Assembly: GCA_027485855.1 (NCBI GenBank)
Contig: JAIXQD010000008.1
Location: forward strand, 119,490 to 183,489
Reading direction: 5' to 3'
Origin: Rickettsiales bacterium
GTDB lineage: Bacteria; Pseudomonadota; Alphaproteobacteria; G027485855
Length of the DNA stretch: 64,000 bases
The notes under the pieces are model-generated. The model had not been told where the DNA came from and ran no database searches. It saw only the letters and a list, made by a program, of their open reading frames with translations. Shown one piece after another: positions 26,674-35,986 of this stretch. Each line of letters begins with the position of its first letter. The stretch's first letter is position 1. A program made the position numbers and the translations under genes.

Positions 26674-27999
26674 ATGCAAAAGAAAACCCGTGGTTTTTGG
26701 GTGCGGATTGTTGCGCCCATAGGTTTGGCTCTGGCAGCTTTAGGCTTAGCCTCTAGCGCATCAGCGCCCGCCCCGTCATCGCCAACTGCAACAGCGCCCG
26801 CAACGCCTGCAGCCGCAACAAAAATCTCTAAGCCCGCCGTGGGTGCGCCAACAGTGGTGCAGGTGGGTGCCGAGCGTATGACACCAGCGCAGGCCGCGCA
26901 AACCAGCGCCGAGTTTGGCACAGCCGCGCATCGCGCTTGTGTGGCCTTAACGCCCAGTGGCGATATTCCACGAGATACGGCGCAACGGCGTATTTTGGCC
27001 GATGCCATCATTGAAATTCGTAGAACACCCACGGGTCAATATCAGCTGACTTTGGCGCAACAGCATGGCATTGCGGCCTGCATTGATAGCCGCATGGATG
27101 CAACAGGCCAATGGCGCGCGCGTGATGGTTATATTGCGCTTTCTGATAACCGTGCGACCGCCGAGTGGGCCGCACGTGAGGGCCGCTTTAGCGAAGACCA
27201 AGCGTTTGAGGCCAATATCATCCACACTTTGTTTCACGAGATGAAACATATGGAAGATGATTTGGTGCATCATATTTTCCCGATTGCGGGCAAGCTTTAT
27301 AATATGCCCGTGCATGATGTGGTGGGCCTGCCCCCTGATCAGCGCGGCGATTATAAATATATCGATGCCAACCAGCTGCTGCGCCTTAACCGCCTCATCG
27401 AGGCTGTGGCCGAAAGCACCGCAGCACGTGGCGTGCATGAGCTTTGCCAAGCGGGTAATTGCGTGCCTAAGCGCGTGTCGCTTTTTACCACGCAAAATGA
27501 TGGGCATATTCGCGCTTATTTTGTGGCGCTAGACGAAAACCCCGCCAATTACAGCAATGGTGTGGCGCAAGGGCGCGTCATTGAAGTGTGGCTCAATGGC
27601 CGTTGGATGGTTCATGAATATGATAAATCACTGCGTCAATTTGAGGCTACCATTAAGCGCCAGCTGCCCGGCCGCATCAGCGATGAAGAATTTGCCGCGC
27701 GCATGAATGCCATCATGACCGACCCCGTGACTAAGGCGAATTTCCTGTTAGCCATAAGCGAGCACCCTAATAGTGCGGGTATTCTGGCCAGTCTCAAGCC
27801 AGAGGTGCGCCGTTGGGCCGAAGAAGTGATTGCTGTGCAGCAAGGTCGCAACAACACGGCTAACGCTGCGCCCGAATCTTCGTGGTTGGCCACAAACACG
27901 CAGCAAAATGTGCCAGCGCGTGTTGCGCCCACAGTGCAGGGTAAGGCCGCACCCGCAGCCCCCACCACACCAAAAGCGCCACAATTGCGCTTTGGGTAA
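26674..27999 (+). CDS. Secreted HExxH protein (DUF6782-like putative metallopeptidase)
   Basis: 441 residues. A signal peptide (about 1-30) is followed by an Ala/Pro/Thr-rich linker and a domain with HTLFHEMKHMED, whose HEMKH (188-192) fits a zinc-peptidase HExxH. A downstream segment AVAESTAARGVHELC supplies a possible third ligand or the conserved Glu helix. It resembles the alphaproteobacterial putative metallopeptidases grouped as DUF6782; I am unsure of this match. The last 60 residues are Pro/Ala-rich. I start at 26674, where GAGGAA precedes the ATG, rather than 30 bases upstream. Confidence 0.72.
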   Translation: MQKKTRGFWVRIVAPIGLALAALGLASSASAPAPSSPTATAPATPAAATKISKPAVGAPTVVQVGAERMTPAQAAQTSAEFGTAAHRACVALTPSGDIPRDTAQRRILADAIIEIRRTPTGQYQLTLAQQHGIAACIDSRMDATGQWRARDGYIALSDNRATAEWAAREGRFSEDQAFEANIIHTLFHEMKHMEDDLVHHIFPIAGKLYNMPVHDVVGLPPDQRGDYKYIDANQLLRLNRLIEAVAESTAARGVHELCQAGNCVPKRVSLFTTQNDGHIRAYFVALDENPANYSNGVAQGRVIEVWLNGRWMVHEYDKSLRQFEATIKRQLPGRISDEEFAARMNAIMTDPVTKANFLLAISEHPNSAGILASLKPEVRRWAEEVIAVQQGRNNTANAAPESSWLATNTQQNVPARVAPTVQGKAAPAAPTTPKAPQLRFG

Positions 28000-28045
28000 G
28001 GTGATTTGGTTGTTGAGCTTTGTTGGGGCGCTTTAGTTGTGGCTT

Positions 28046-28504
28046 TTAGGTTTTTATACCGGTCGAGCCAAAGCCGCCGCCACCGCGCACGCTTTCGGGC
28101 AGCTGTGGCACTTGGTGCCATTGTATAACGGCATGACGCGCCACGACCATTTGTGCAATGCGCATGCCGCGCTCAATGGTCACGGGGTCTTGGCCTAAAT
28201 TTATCAGCAGCACTTGTATTTCGCCGCGATAATCAGCATCGATGGTGCCGGGGCTGTTTAACACCGTCAGCCCTTGCTTTAACGCCAAGCCCGAGCGCGG
28301 CCTGATTTGCGCTTCAAAGCCAACAGGCAAAGCCATGCTAAGACCAGTTGGTATGAGCTGTCGTGCCAAGGGCGCTAACGTCATTGGTGCGCTAATGGCG
28401 GCCAATAAATCAAGCCCCGCCGCATGCGCTGTGGCATAGGCGGGCAGGGGCAGATCGGCGCTATGCGGCAAAACTGTGAGCGGGATAATGACTTTGTCTA
28501 TCAT
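28046..28504 (-). CDS. dut: dUTP diphosphatase
   Basis: Trimeric dUTPase that hydrolyses dUTP to dUMP, limiting uracil in DNA. All five motifs are visible: [38 protein letters not shown] and the P-loop-like tail [10 protein letters not shown]. Length is 152 residues. It lies 10 bases after coaBC on the same strand, a pairing common in proteobacteria. Confidence 0.97.
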   Translation of the reverse strand: MIDKVIIPLTVLPHSADLPLPAYATAHAAGLDLLAAISAPMTLAPLARQLIPTGLSMALPVGFEAQIRPRSGLALKQGLTVLNSPGTIDADYRGEIQVLLINLGQDPVTIERGMRIAQMVVARHAVIQWHQVPQLPESVRGGGGFGSTGIKT

Positions 28505-28514
28505 GCTACATCTC

Positions 28515-29741
28515 TTATGTTTGAAAATATTTGGCGATGCTTTGCGCCAGCTGTTGTGCTAGCGCGGTTTTGCTTTGTTGTGGCCAATAATCGGCGCTTA
28601 TGTCGTTATTGTTTTTTTGCAGCAAAATAACTTTATTAAGGTCGCCGCCAAAAGTGCCGCTACCTTGCGATACATCGTTGGCTAACAACCAGTCACAGCC
28701 TTTGCGCGCCAGCTTGGCGCGGGCATAGGCCTCTACATTTTCGGTTTCGGCGGCAAAGCCGATAATCAGTTTGGCTCTGGGCGTGGCGTTGCAGAGTGTC
28801 GCCAAAATATCGGGGTTGGGGGTTAGGCTGAGTGTGGGCGCAGCGCCATCGGTTTTTTTTATTTTTTGTGTGCTGCTGTTATCGATGCGCCAATCAGCCA
28901 CGGCGGCGGCACAAATAATTATGTCGGCAGGCAGGGCGGCTTGTGCAGCGCTGAGCATCTCTTGCGCGCTTTCAACCGGCACAATTTTGCAGCCTTGCGG
29001 GTTGGCAATATTCACGGGCCCCGTTATGAGCGTTACCTCTGCGCCTAACTGTGCCAAGGCCGCGGCTATTGCATGGCCTTGCTTGCCCGATGAGTGATTA
29101 GAGATATAGCGCACAGGGTCGATAGGTTCACGCGTGGGGCCGCTGGTGACTAAAGCACGCCTCCCTAAAAGAGCTTGGCCTAAAAGCGGCCGCGCTGTTT
29201 GTAAAATGGCGCAAGCCGCATCGACGATGGCAGCGATATCGGCAAGTCTGCCGGCACCTTGCTCATTGCAGGCCATGGCGCCCACGTCTGGCCCCACAGC
29301 CTGTGCGCCCCGCGCTAAAAGCTTGGCAAAATTATCTTGTGTGGCGGCATGCGCCCACATTGACGGGTTCATGGCGGGCGCCAGCAAAAGCGGTGCGTGG
29401 CTGGCCAGCAAACAGGTGCTGGCTAAATCATCGGCCAGACCATGTGCGGCTTTGGCAATAAAATCGGCGCTGGCGGGGGCCACAATAATAAGCTCGGCCT
29501 CACGCGCCAAGCGAATATGCCCCATCTCCGCTTCGTCCTTAAGTGAGAACAGCTCGGTATAGCAAGGCTGTTCGCACAACGCGGCCACGGCGAGCGGCGT
29601 TATAAATTGGGCGCCGCCAGCGGTCAGTATGGCTCTTACGCTTGCGCCCTCATCGCGCAGGCGCCGAATAAGCTCAAGCGATTTATAGGCCGCAATGCCG
29701 CCGGTAATAATCAGCAGAATATTTTTATGGTGCAGGCGCAT
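28515..29741 (-). CDS. coaBC: Phosphopantothenoylcysteine decarboxylase/synthetase
   Basis: Bifunctional coenzyme A enzyme, 408 residues. The N-terminal flavoprotein (CoaC) has [17 protein letters not shown] and [17 protein letters not shown]. The C-terminal CTP-dependent synthetase (CoaB) has [20 protein letters not shown] and a C-terminal [11 protein letters not shown]. Its start overlaps by one base the stop of the upstream SH3 gene, so SH3-coaBC-dut probably form one operon. Confidence 0.96.
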   Translation of the reverse strand: MRLHHKNILLIITGGIAAYKSLELIRRLRDEGASVRAILTAGGAQFITPLAVAALCEQPCYTELFSLKDEAEMGHIRLAREAELIIVAPASADFIAKAAHGLADDLASTCLLASHAPLLLAPAMNPSMWAHAATQDNFAKLLARGAQAVGPDVGAMACNEQGAGRLADIAAIVDAACAILQTARPLLGQALLGRRALVTSGPTREPIDPVRYISNHSSGKQGHAIAAALAQLGAEVTLITGPVNIANPQGCKIVPVESAQEMLSAAQAALPADIIICAAAVADWRIDNSSTQKIKKTDGAAPTLSLTPNPDILATLCNATPRAKLIIGFAAETENVEAYARAKLARKGCDWLLANDVSQGSGTFGGDLNKVILLQKNNNDISADYWPQQSKTALAQQLAQSIAKYFQT

Positions 29742-30307
29742 TAATTAAACACTTCGTCGGCATAAGCGCCCCAAAATTGTTCTTTGCGCAACCAGCCATC
29801 GATTGTTTTTTTATCGTGGGCGACTTCTATTTTGCACCAACTGGCTTGGCACGCTTTAATTTGCCCCATAACCCCCACCGCTAACCGAACAAGGCCGCCT
29901 GCCTCATCGCTGGGGTCGGCACGCAAAATGCGCTCGGCGCCCGTCACCACAAAGCCGCGTCTGCCGCGCAGCATGCTTTGATGAACCCAGCCCTCAGTGC
30001 CTTCAACATCGCGGATGCGCCGCCATGTGTCATATTCGGCGGTGATTTCAACCGGCAAATCTTGTTTACGGAATTGCCAATCAATCGGGTAGCGCGTGCC
30101 GGGGCCGGTGCGTAGGTTCACTTCCTCTGCCCGCAGCGACACAAAGCGCGGCACCGCAAGGCCGCTTTTGGCTAAGGGAGCCGTGGGGGGAGCAACGGCT
30201 GGCGCTGCCGCGGGCGCTGTTGCTGCTTCTGCCACAGGCGCTGGTTTGGTTTGTGCCAAGGCCGGTGTGGTCAAAAACAGACATAAAAATATAAGAAGGG
30301 CTTTCAT
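29741..30307 (-). CDS. Secreted SH3-domain protein
   Basis: 188 residues. A signal peptide (MKALLIFLCLFLTTPALAQ) is followed by an Ala/Pro linker and a bacterial SH3 domain (FVSLRAEEVNLRTGPGTRYP) with a second SH3-like repeat toward the C-terminus. Such proteins bind peptidoglycan or other periplasmic targets. A TTGTGG-17-TATTTT promoter lies 5 bases before the ATG. It is the first gene of the coaBC-dut operon. Confidence 0.85.
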   Translation of the reverse strand: MKALLIFLCLFLTTPALAQTKPAPVAEAATAPAAAPAVAPPTAPLAKSGLAVPRFVSLRAEEVNLRTGPGTRYPIDWQFRKQDLPVEITAEYDTWRRIRDVEGTEGWVHQSMLRGRRGFVVTGAERILRADPSDEAGGLVRLAVGVMGQIKACQASWCKIEVAHDKKTIDGWLRKEQFWGAYADEVFN

Positions 30308-30366
30308 GGCGTTAAAATAGCGGTTTCAGGCTTGCGCCACAAGCCCGCCTTGGGTCAATCTGGGGT

Positions 30367-32184
30367 ATGAGATTTTTTCTAATAATTCTGGCCGCTGTTT
30401 TTTGGCTTGTTTCTCCGGTGGCTCGCGCCGAGACATGGCAGCAGGCTTTATCGATGCATGATAAGCCGGCCCTGCCCGATAATTTTAGCCACTTCCCCTA
30501 TGTTAATGCCGCTGCGCCCAAAGGTGGCGTGTTGCGCTTAGGCGTGGTGGGCAGCTTTGATAGTTTAAACCCATTTATTATCAGGGGGCGCGTGCCGGCC
30601 TTGCTGGCGAACACCGGCTATATATTTGAGCCGCTGATGGCCCGCAGCGCCGATGAGCCATTTACGCTTTACCCCCTATTGGCCGAAGCCGTGCGCGTGG
30701 CCGACAACCGCGCCGCTATTGAGTTTCGTATAAACCCCAAAGCGCAATGGGCCGATGGTAAAGCCGTGAGCACAGATGATGTGCTGTTTAGTTGGCGCAC
30801 GCTTAAGGCCGAGGGGCGTCCCAATATGCGTAGTTTTTATAGCCGTGTTGCTAAGGTGAGCGTGCCCGCAACAGGCGTGGTGCGTTTTGATTTTTTGCCC
30901 GAGGCGGATGGCAGCTTTAATCGCGAGCTGCCGCTTATTTTAGCCTTGATGCCCATTTTGCCGCAGCATTTTTGGCAGGGTCGGGTTTTTAATGAAACCA
31001 CCCTACAGCCGCTTATGGGCAGCGGCCCTTATGAAATAACCACCATCGATGCCGGCCGTAAAGTTGTGCTCACGCGCCGAACAAACTACTGGGCGCAAGA
31101 TTTGCCCACAAGGCGCGGGCTTTATAATTTCGATACAATCAGCATCGATTTTTTTAGAGACGAGCAGGTGGCGCTTACGGCCTTTTTAGCCGGGCAATAT
31201 GATTTACGGCGCGAGAGTGACGCGGTTTTGTGGCAAACAGGCTATGCCGGAACAGCGCAAAAGCAGGGCAATTTTAAGTTGGCAGAATTGCCGCACCAGC
31301 GCCCCGAGCCTTATTTGGCCGTTGTGTTTAATACGCGCAACGCCCCATTTAACAACGACAAGGTGCGCCAGGCCCTCGGCCTTGCGCTTGATTTTGAGTG
31401 GCTTAATAAAGCGCTTTTTGCCAATGCTTATCGCCGCGCGCCCAGCAGCTTTGCCAATTCGGCCTTGGCGCAAACGGGCTTGCCGCAGGGCCGTGAGCGC
31501 GAGTTGCTGCAAGCGCAGGCAGCACATATGCCGCCAGAGATTTTGGCCGATATTTTTACCAAGCCCATTCATTTGCCAAGCACCGATGGCAGTGGGCCTG
31601 TGGGCTTGCGCGATAATTTGCGTAAAGCCATGGCTTTGCTGCAAGAGGCCGGCTACCGCGTCAAAGATGGTGTGCTGGTTAATGCGCAAAACCAGCCCCT
31701 GCAATTTGAACTGCTGTTAGTTGAGCCAAGCTTTGAGCGTATCGGGCTTGAATATGCGCGGGCCTTAAAGCGCCTTGGCATTGAATTGCGGGTGCGCACG
31801 GTCGATAGTGCGCAATATCAAGAGCGGCTCAATAATTTTGACTATGATTTAATTGTCAATCGCTGGTTTAACTCATTGTCACCGGGCACTGAGCAGGGGC
31901 AATATTGGGGTAGTAGCGCCGCACACACCAAGGGCAGCCGCAATTACAGCGGCATTGCCAATGCGGCGCTGGATGCGCTTATTGCCTATTTGCCGCGCAC
32001 TGAAAGCCGAGCCGAGCTGACCGCCACCGCCAAAGCCATCGACCGCCTGGTTATGCGCTCTGGCACAAGCTTACCGCTTTATTATTTGGGCCGCGACCTT
32101 GTGGCGCATAGCGTTAAAATTGCTATGCCCGATAATTTGCCCATAACCGGCTTTGTGCAAGAAGCCCTATGGCAAGCGCCATAA
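30367..32184 (+). CDS. Extracellular solute-binding protein, family 5
   Basis: 605 residues with a signal peptide (cleavage near ARAETW) and the SBP_bac_5 fold of peptide and oligosaccharide ABC importers: GVVGSFDSLNPFIIRG near the N-terminus, the GPYEI box and NNDKVRQALGLALDFEWLNK. The N-terminal LSMHDKPALPDNFSHFPYVN resembles the YejA branch. No importer permease or ATPase is adjacent; the ABC genes downstream are of the export type. The partner importer must lie elsewhere. Confidence 0.9.
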   Translation: MRFFLIILAAVFWLVSPVARAETWQQALSMHDKPALPDNFSHFPYVNAAAPKGGVLRLGVVGSFDSLNPFIIRGRVPALLANTGYIFEPLMARSADEPFTLYPLLAEAVRVADNRAAIEFRINPKAQWADGKAVSTDDVLFSWRTLKAEGRPNMRSFYSRVAKVSVPATGVVRFDFLPEADGSFNRELPLILALMPILPQHFWQGRVFNETTLQPLMGSGPYEITTIDAGRKVVLTRRTNYWAQDLPTRRGLYNFDTISIDFFRDEQVALTAFLAGQYDLRRESDAVLWQTGYAGTAQKQGNFKLAELPHQRPEPYLAVVFNTRNAPFNNDKVRQALGLALDFEWLNKALFANAYRRAPSSFANSALAQTGLPQGRERELLQAQAAHMPPEILADIFTKPIHLPSTDGSGPVGLRDNLRKAMALLQEAGYRVKDGVLVNAQNQPLQFELLLVEPSFERIGLEYARALKRLGIELRVRTVDSAQYQERLNNFDYDLIVNRWFNSLSPGTEQGQYWGSSAAHTKGSRNYSGIANAALDALIAYLPRTESRAELTATAKAIDRLVMRSGTSLPLYYLGRDLVAHSVKIAMPDNLPITGFVQEALWQAP

Positions 32185-32195
32185 GCGCCCCATAA

Positions 32196-32224
32196 TTGGC
32201 AATCGCCATAAAAAGGCCTATACT
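32196..32224 (+). promoter_or_regulatory. Leaderless promoter of the export operon
   Basis: TTGGCA (32196-32201), 17 bases, TATACT (32219-32224). Seven bases after the -10 lies base 32231, the A of the ATG. This is the clearest leaderless arrangement in the window. Confidence 0.65.
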
Positions 32225-32230
32225 ATAGGC

Positions 32231-33283
32231 ATGACTATAAAAAAATATTTTAGCTTTTGGCGCGTGGCCGCATTGTTATTTGTTATAGCGGGCGGCGTCG
32301 TGGCATGGCGCACCTTGCAGCCGCTGGAGATTAGCACCATAAGCCCCAGTCGCGGCACCGCCATTGAGGCGGTTTACGCCACCGGCATAGTCGAGCCTGA
32401 AGTCAGCGCTGATGTCGGCAATACTTTAGCGGGCCGCGTTATCGAGGTGCTGGTCAATGAGGGCGATATTGTGCAGCAAGGTCAGGCACTGGCGCGCATG
32501 GATGATGCACAGCTGGCCCGCAGCTTAGAGCAGTCGCGGGCCGCTTTGGCTTTGGCCGAGCGCGAGGCAGGGCGTTTGCAAACTTTGCTCAAGCGCGGCT
32601 TTGCCACCAAGGCCGACCTAGACCGCGCGCAAACCACCTATGAGCAAGCCCGCGCCCAAGTGGCCTTGGTTGAGCAGCAAATGGCCGACCAGCAAATTTC
32701 AAGCCCGCTTAATGGCGTGGTGTTGGCGCGCCATGTAGAACCGGGGCAAATTATGAGCGCCAACCAAAAACTATTCACGGTTGGCGCACCTAAGCCTTTG
32801 CGTATCTCGGCCGATGTGGATGAGCGCGATATGCCGCGGGTGCAGCTGGGCGCACGTGTGGCCGCCACCGCTACGGCCTTTGCGGGTCAGGTTTTTACCG
32901 CCAGCATTACTAGGTTGCGGCCCTTGGGCGATAGCAATGCCCGCACCTACCGTGTGCAAGCGCAACTGCCCGATGACGCGCCCTTGCTGCCCGGCATGAC
33001 CGTTGATGTGAATATTATCCTAGCCGAGCGGCCCAATGCATTGTTGTTGCCCAGCAGCGCCATTGTGCACGATAAAACCGCCGATACCGCAGCAGTGTGG
33101 CTGGTGCAAAATGGCCGCTTAAAGCAGCAATTGGTGGCGGTGGGGGCTGAAGCGCCGGTTACGACCGAAATTTTGGGTGGCCTTGATGAGCGCTCGGTTG
33201 TGGCGCTATCGCCGCGGCGTGAGTGGCAGGCAGGCCAGCGCGTGCGCACGCTGGCACCCACAAAAAACAATACCGCGCCATGA
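32231..33283 (+). CDS. Periplasmic adaptor (HlyD/MacA family)
   Basis: Membrane fusion protein of 350 residues with an N-terminal anchor (about 8-26). The biotinyl-lipoyl halves are AGRVIEVLVNEGDIVQQGQ and SSPLNGVVLARHVEPGQI, joined by a helical hairpin (about 90-155), followed by beta-barrel domains. With the following permease and ATPase it would form a MacAB/DevBCA-like exporter spanning the periplasm. I start at 32231, just after a strong promoter, not at the upstream frame. Its stop overlaps the permease start (ATGA). Confidence 0.9.
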   Translation: MTIKKYFSFWRVAALLFVIAGGVVAWRTLQPLEISTISPSRGTAIEAVYATGIVEPEVSADVGNTLAGRVIEVLVNEGDIVQQGQALARMDDAQLARSLEQSRAALALAEREAGRLQTLLKRGFATKADLDRAQTTYEQARAQVALVEQQMADQQISSPLNGVVLARHVEPGQIMSANQKLFTVGAPKPLRISADVDERDMPRVQLGARVAATATAFAGQVFTASITRLRPLGDSNARTYRVQAQLPDDAPLLPGMTVDVNIILAERPNALLLPSSAIVHDKTADTAAVWLVQNGRLKQQLVAVGAEAPVTTEILGGLDERSVVALSPRREWQAGQRVRTLAPTKNNTAP

Positions 33284-34524
33284 TTTTAGCGTTACGCATA
33301 GCGGCGGCGCATTTAATGGCGCGTAAGCGCCAAAGCATTATCAGCATTATGGGCGTGGCTTTGGGCGTAGGCTTTTTTATTGCCGTATCGGGCATGATGG
33401 CGGGCTTTCAGCAATTTTTACTGCGCGAGCTGATAGAGAGCTACCCGCACATTACCATCACCGATGAGTATCGTAACAACCCGGTGCAGCCAGCCGAGTT
33501 ATTGGCACCCGTAGGCGCGGTGCATGTGGCCAGAACCGAGCCGCGTGACCCTGTGCGCGGTCTTGCGGGGGCGCCCGCTATGATTCAAGCATTAGATGCC
33601 ACGGCGGGCATTGCGGTGGCGCCCGTTTTGCGCGGGCAATTATTGCTCAGGCAAAGTGGCCGCGATTATGCCGTCACCGCTTTGGGCATAGAGCCCGAGC
33701 GCGAGGTGCGTGTTACGCGTGTGGCCGAATATATGATTGCGGGCAGTATCAGCAGCCTCAATGCCGTGCCCGATGGTGTAGTCATTGGCAAGGTTTTAGC
33801 CGAAAGAATGCAAGTGGAGTTGGGCGATACGGTGGTGGTGGCCTCGCCCGCAGGCGTGCGCACGGGGCTGCGCATTGTTGGCATTTTTGATAGCGGCATG
33901 GATAGTTTAGATCGTGGTCAGGTTTATGTGAGTTTGGCCAAGCAGCAATCGCTACAAGCGCGCCCACGGGTGATTAATGAGCTGCGCTTGCGCCTGCAAA
34001 ATGTGTCGCAATCGATTGCCATGGCCGCCAGTCTTGAGGCGCGTTTTGGCTATAAGGCCGCCCCTTGGGAAGAAACCAATGCGCGGTTTTTGCAAGTGTT
34101 TAAGGTGCAAAACCTCACCATTTACCCCACAGTTGGCGCTATTTTATTGGTGGCGGGTTTTGGTATTTTTAACATCATCTCGACCATCGTTATGGAAAAA
34201 TCGCGCGATATTGCCATTTTGCGGGCGGTGGGTTTGCCGCGTCATGTGCTGCTGAATGTGTTTTTGCTGCAAGGTTTGGTTGTGGCACTTTTAGGCACTG
34301 TGCTGGGCTGGGCCTTGGCCTATGGCATGGCGGCGTTTTTAAGCACTGTGCCTGCTCCGGGTAGCACGCCCACCAACCCGCGCAATTTATCGATTGCAAC
34401 CGAGGCGTGGCGCTTTGGCCTTGCGGGCGGCTTGGCTTTTATTATTGCCATGCTGGCGGCATTTTTACCGGCGCGTAAAGCTGCCCGCACCAACCCGCTC
34501 GAAATTATTCGGGGTGCGGCCTAA
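33280..34524 (+). CDS. ABC transporter permease (FtsX/MacB type)
   Basis: 414 residues, four membrane segments: one at the N-terminus (ISIMGVALGVGFFIAVSGMM), a large periplasmic domain (about 50-275), then three at the C-terminus (starting AILLVAGFGIFNIISTIV). This is the type VII ABC layout of LolCE, MacB and DevC, which move lipids, lipoproteins or drugs mechanically from the periplasm. The start at 33280 overlaps the adaptor stop; the end overlaps the ATPase start. Confidence 0.9.
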   Translation: MILALRIAAAHLMARKRQSIISIMGVALGVGFFIAVSGMMAGFQQFLLRELIESYPHITITDEYRNNPVQPAELLAPVGAVHVARTEPRDPVRGLAGAPAMIQALDATAGIAVAPVLRGQLLLRQSGRDYAVTALGIEPEREVRVTRVAEYMIAGSISSLNAVPDGVVIGKVLAERMQVELGDTVVVASPAGVRTGLRIVGIFDSGMDSLDRGQVYVSLAKQQSLQARPRVINELRLRLQNVSQSIAMAASLEARFGYKAAPWEETNARFLQVFKVQNLTIYPTVGAILLVAGFGIFNIISTIVMEKSRDIAILRAVGLPRHVLLNVFLLQGLVVALLGTVLGWALAYGMAAFLSTVPAPGSTPTNPRNLSIATEAWRFGLAGGLAFIIAMLAAFLPARKAARTNPLEIIRGAA

Positions 34525-35186
34525 TGTTGCGGTGTGAAAATCTGGGGCGCACATTGGTGGGCGAAAGTGGCAATGCCATGTTGGTTGATGGCGTGACGGC
34601 GGCTTTTCCGCAAGGGCAAATGACCTGCATTGGCGGCCCGTCTGGCTCGGGTAAATCATCTTTGCTTTATTTATTGGGTTTGCTCGACGTGCCCAGTGCG
34701 GGCGAAGTTTGGCTGGATAAAACACCAACAGCCGCTCTCAGCGAAGATGCGCGGGCGCAATTGCGGCTTAAATATTTTGGTTTTGTTTTTCAGTTTCATT
34801 TTTTACTGCCTGAGTTTACCGTGACGGAAAATATTCTTATGCCGATGCGGCAATTGGGCGGCAAAAGCGAGGCTGAAATGCAGCAGCGGGCGCAGCTGCT
34901 GTTGGGCCAGCTCGATATGCAAGAGCAGGCGCAGAAATTGCCGTCCCAGCTCTCAGGCGGGCAGCGGCAGCGCACGGCCATTGCCCGCGCCCTGGCCAAC
35001 GACCCCGCTTATATTTTGGCCGATGAGCCCACCGGCGCGCTTGATAGCAAAAACAGCGCCGCGGTTTTTGCCATTTTTCATGAATTGGCTAAGCAGGGCC
35101 GCACAGTGATTGTGGTGACGCATGACGAGCATTTGGCCGCAACTGCGCAAAACCATGTGCGCTTGGTTGATGGGCGCCTCGTTTAG
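34524..35186 (+). CDS. ABC transporter ATPase (LolD/MacB-like)
   Basis: 220 residues: Walker A GPSGSGKSSLL, signature LSGGQRQRTAIARAL, Walker B YILADEPTGALD and a switch His in VVTHDEH. It powers the preceding permease. Adaptor, permease and ATPase are translationally coupled, as in DevBCA or MacAB systems; no outer-membrane channel gene is adjacent. Its final codons and stop lie in a 14-bp tandem duplication. Confidence 0.93.
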   Translation: MLRCENLGRTLVGESGNAMLVDGVTAAFPQGQMTCIGGPSGSGKSSLLYLLGLLDVPSAGEVWLDKTPTAALSEDARAQLRLKYFGFVFQFHFLLPEFTVTENILMPMRQLGGKSEAEMQQRAQLLLGQLDMQEQAQKLPSQLSGGQRQRTAIARALANDPAYILADEPTGALDSKNSAAVFAIFHELAKQGRTVIVVTHDEHLAATAQNHVRLVDGRLV

Positions 35187-35199
35187 GGCGCCTCGTTTA
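35172..35199. repeat. 14-bp tandem duplication at the ATPase stop codon
   Basis: GGGCGCCTCGTTTA occurs twice in direct succession (35172-35185 and 35186-35199). The stop TAG (35184-35186) spans the junction; a TAA ends the second copy. Confidence 0.85.
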
Positions 35200-35339
35200 A
35201 GGCGTTTGCTCTAAGGGCTTAGCCAGCAACGCTTTTTGCGGCTCTAAAAACTTTAGCTAAAATACCGCGAAAACAAATAACAAATGCAAGCCATTGATTT
35301 AATTGGATAATTAAGGTTTCGTTCAGTCAATAAGGTCAT

Positions 35340-35359
35340 CCTGTTGTTAACAAGACAGG
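35340..35359. promoter_or_regulatory. Palindrome overlapping a Shine-Dalgarno site
   Basis: A 20-base near-perfect palindrome with a TTGTTAACAA core flanked by CCTG and CAGG. Its right arm includes the start of the AGGAGT Shine-Dalgarno of the gene at 35363, so as RNA it could hide the ribosome site, or as DNA it could be an operator. Confidence 0.4.
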
Positions 35360-35362
35360 AGT

Positions 35363-35725
35363 ATGGCCATGAGCCACGCACAAACAGAGCATTTTATCCC
35401 GCAGGTCCATGTAGTGGCCGAGCTGATGCTTGAGCTAGACCAAATAGAGCGGCGCATGAAAAGCGTTAGCCTGTCGCTTTATCAGCTTGGCCCAAAAGAG
35501 GGGGCGCGCAAAAAGGCGCTGCTTGAGTTGCTGGAAGAGCTAAAAAGCCGCAAAGCGCGGTTGCTCAGCCTTAAGCACTATCTCACGCATCTGGCGGCTG
35601 ATGCGCATGACACAAGCCGCCATAAAAATAATAATGCCATTGTGAGCAACACTATAACCATGGCCATGTTTGCTGCGGGCGCGCTTGCGGCACTGAGTAA
35701 GCCAAATAGTGCCACGCCACAGTGA
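35363..35725 (+). CDS. Hypothetical coiled-coil protein with C-terminal hydrophobic segment
   Basis: 120 residues, no family recognised. Residues about 15-75 are a charged heptad-rich helix (LELDQIERRMKSVSLSLYQL, then LLELLEELKSRKARLL), and residues about 90-110 are hydrophobic (SNTITMAMFAAGALAAL), so it could be tail-anchored. AGGAGT lies 5 bases before the ATG; another ATG two codons on is possible. It opens the unexplained 35.3-41.6 kb region. Confidence 0.65.
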   Translation: MAMSHAQTEHFIPQVHVVAELMLELDQIERRMKSVSLSLYQLGPKEGARKKALLELLEELKSRKARLLSLKHYLTHLAADAHDTSRHKNNNAIVSNTITMAMFAAGALAALSKPNSATPQ

Positions 35726-35740
35726 AGCGGCTAGGGTTAG

Positions 35741-35974
35741 ATGAATAAAGAAAATATTCCCCAAAACGAGGAAACTCGCCAAGATATGCTAGCGGCCAAT
35801 AAAAAAGCGGTCGAGCTGATGCTCACCTCACAAGATACAAATATAACCGATGTTGGTTTGCGCAGAGCAGCCGAAATGGCCGATGCTGGCCAGTTGCAGC
35901 CGCAAGATGTTTTGCTCAATGCGGCGGCCGCTGCCATGCGCGGCACTTATCGGCCGCAGGGACCGCGTGGCTAG
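35741..35974 (+). CDS. Hypothetical small protein with a PQDVLL motif
   Basis: 77 residues, soluble and acidic in the first half. The segment GQLQPQDVLLNAAAAAM resembles GLKPQDVLLRF in the protein at 38501, suggesting a shared short module. It lies 15 bases after the previous gene and 12 before the next, in an apparent operon. No function known. Confidence 0.55.
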   Translation: MNKENIPQNEETRQDMLAANKKAVELMLTSQDTNITDVGLRRAAEMADAGQLQPQDVLLNAAAAAMRGTYRPQGPRG

Positions 35975-35986
35975 GGCGGCAGGCTT

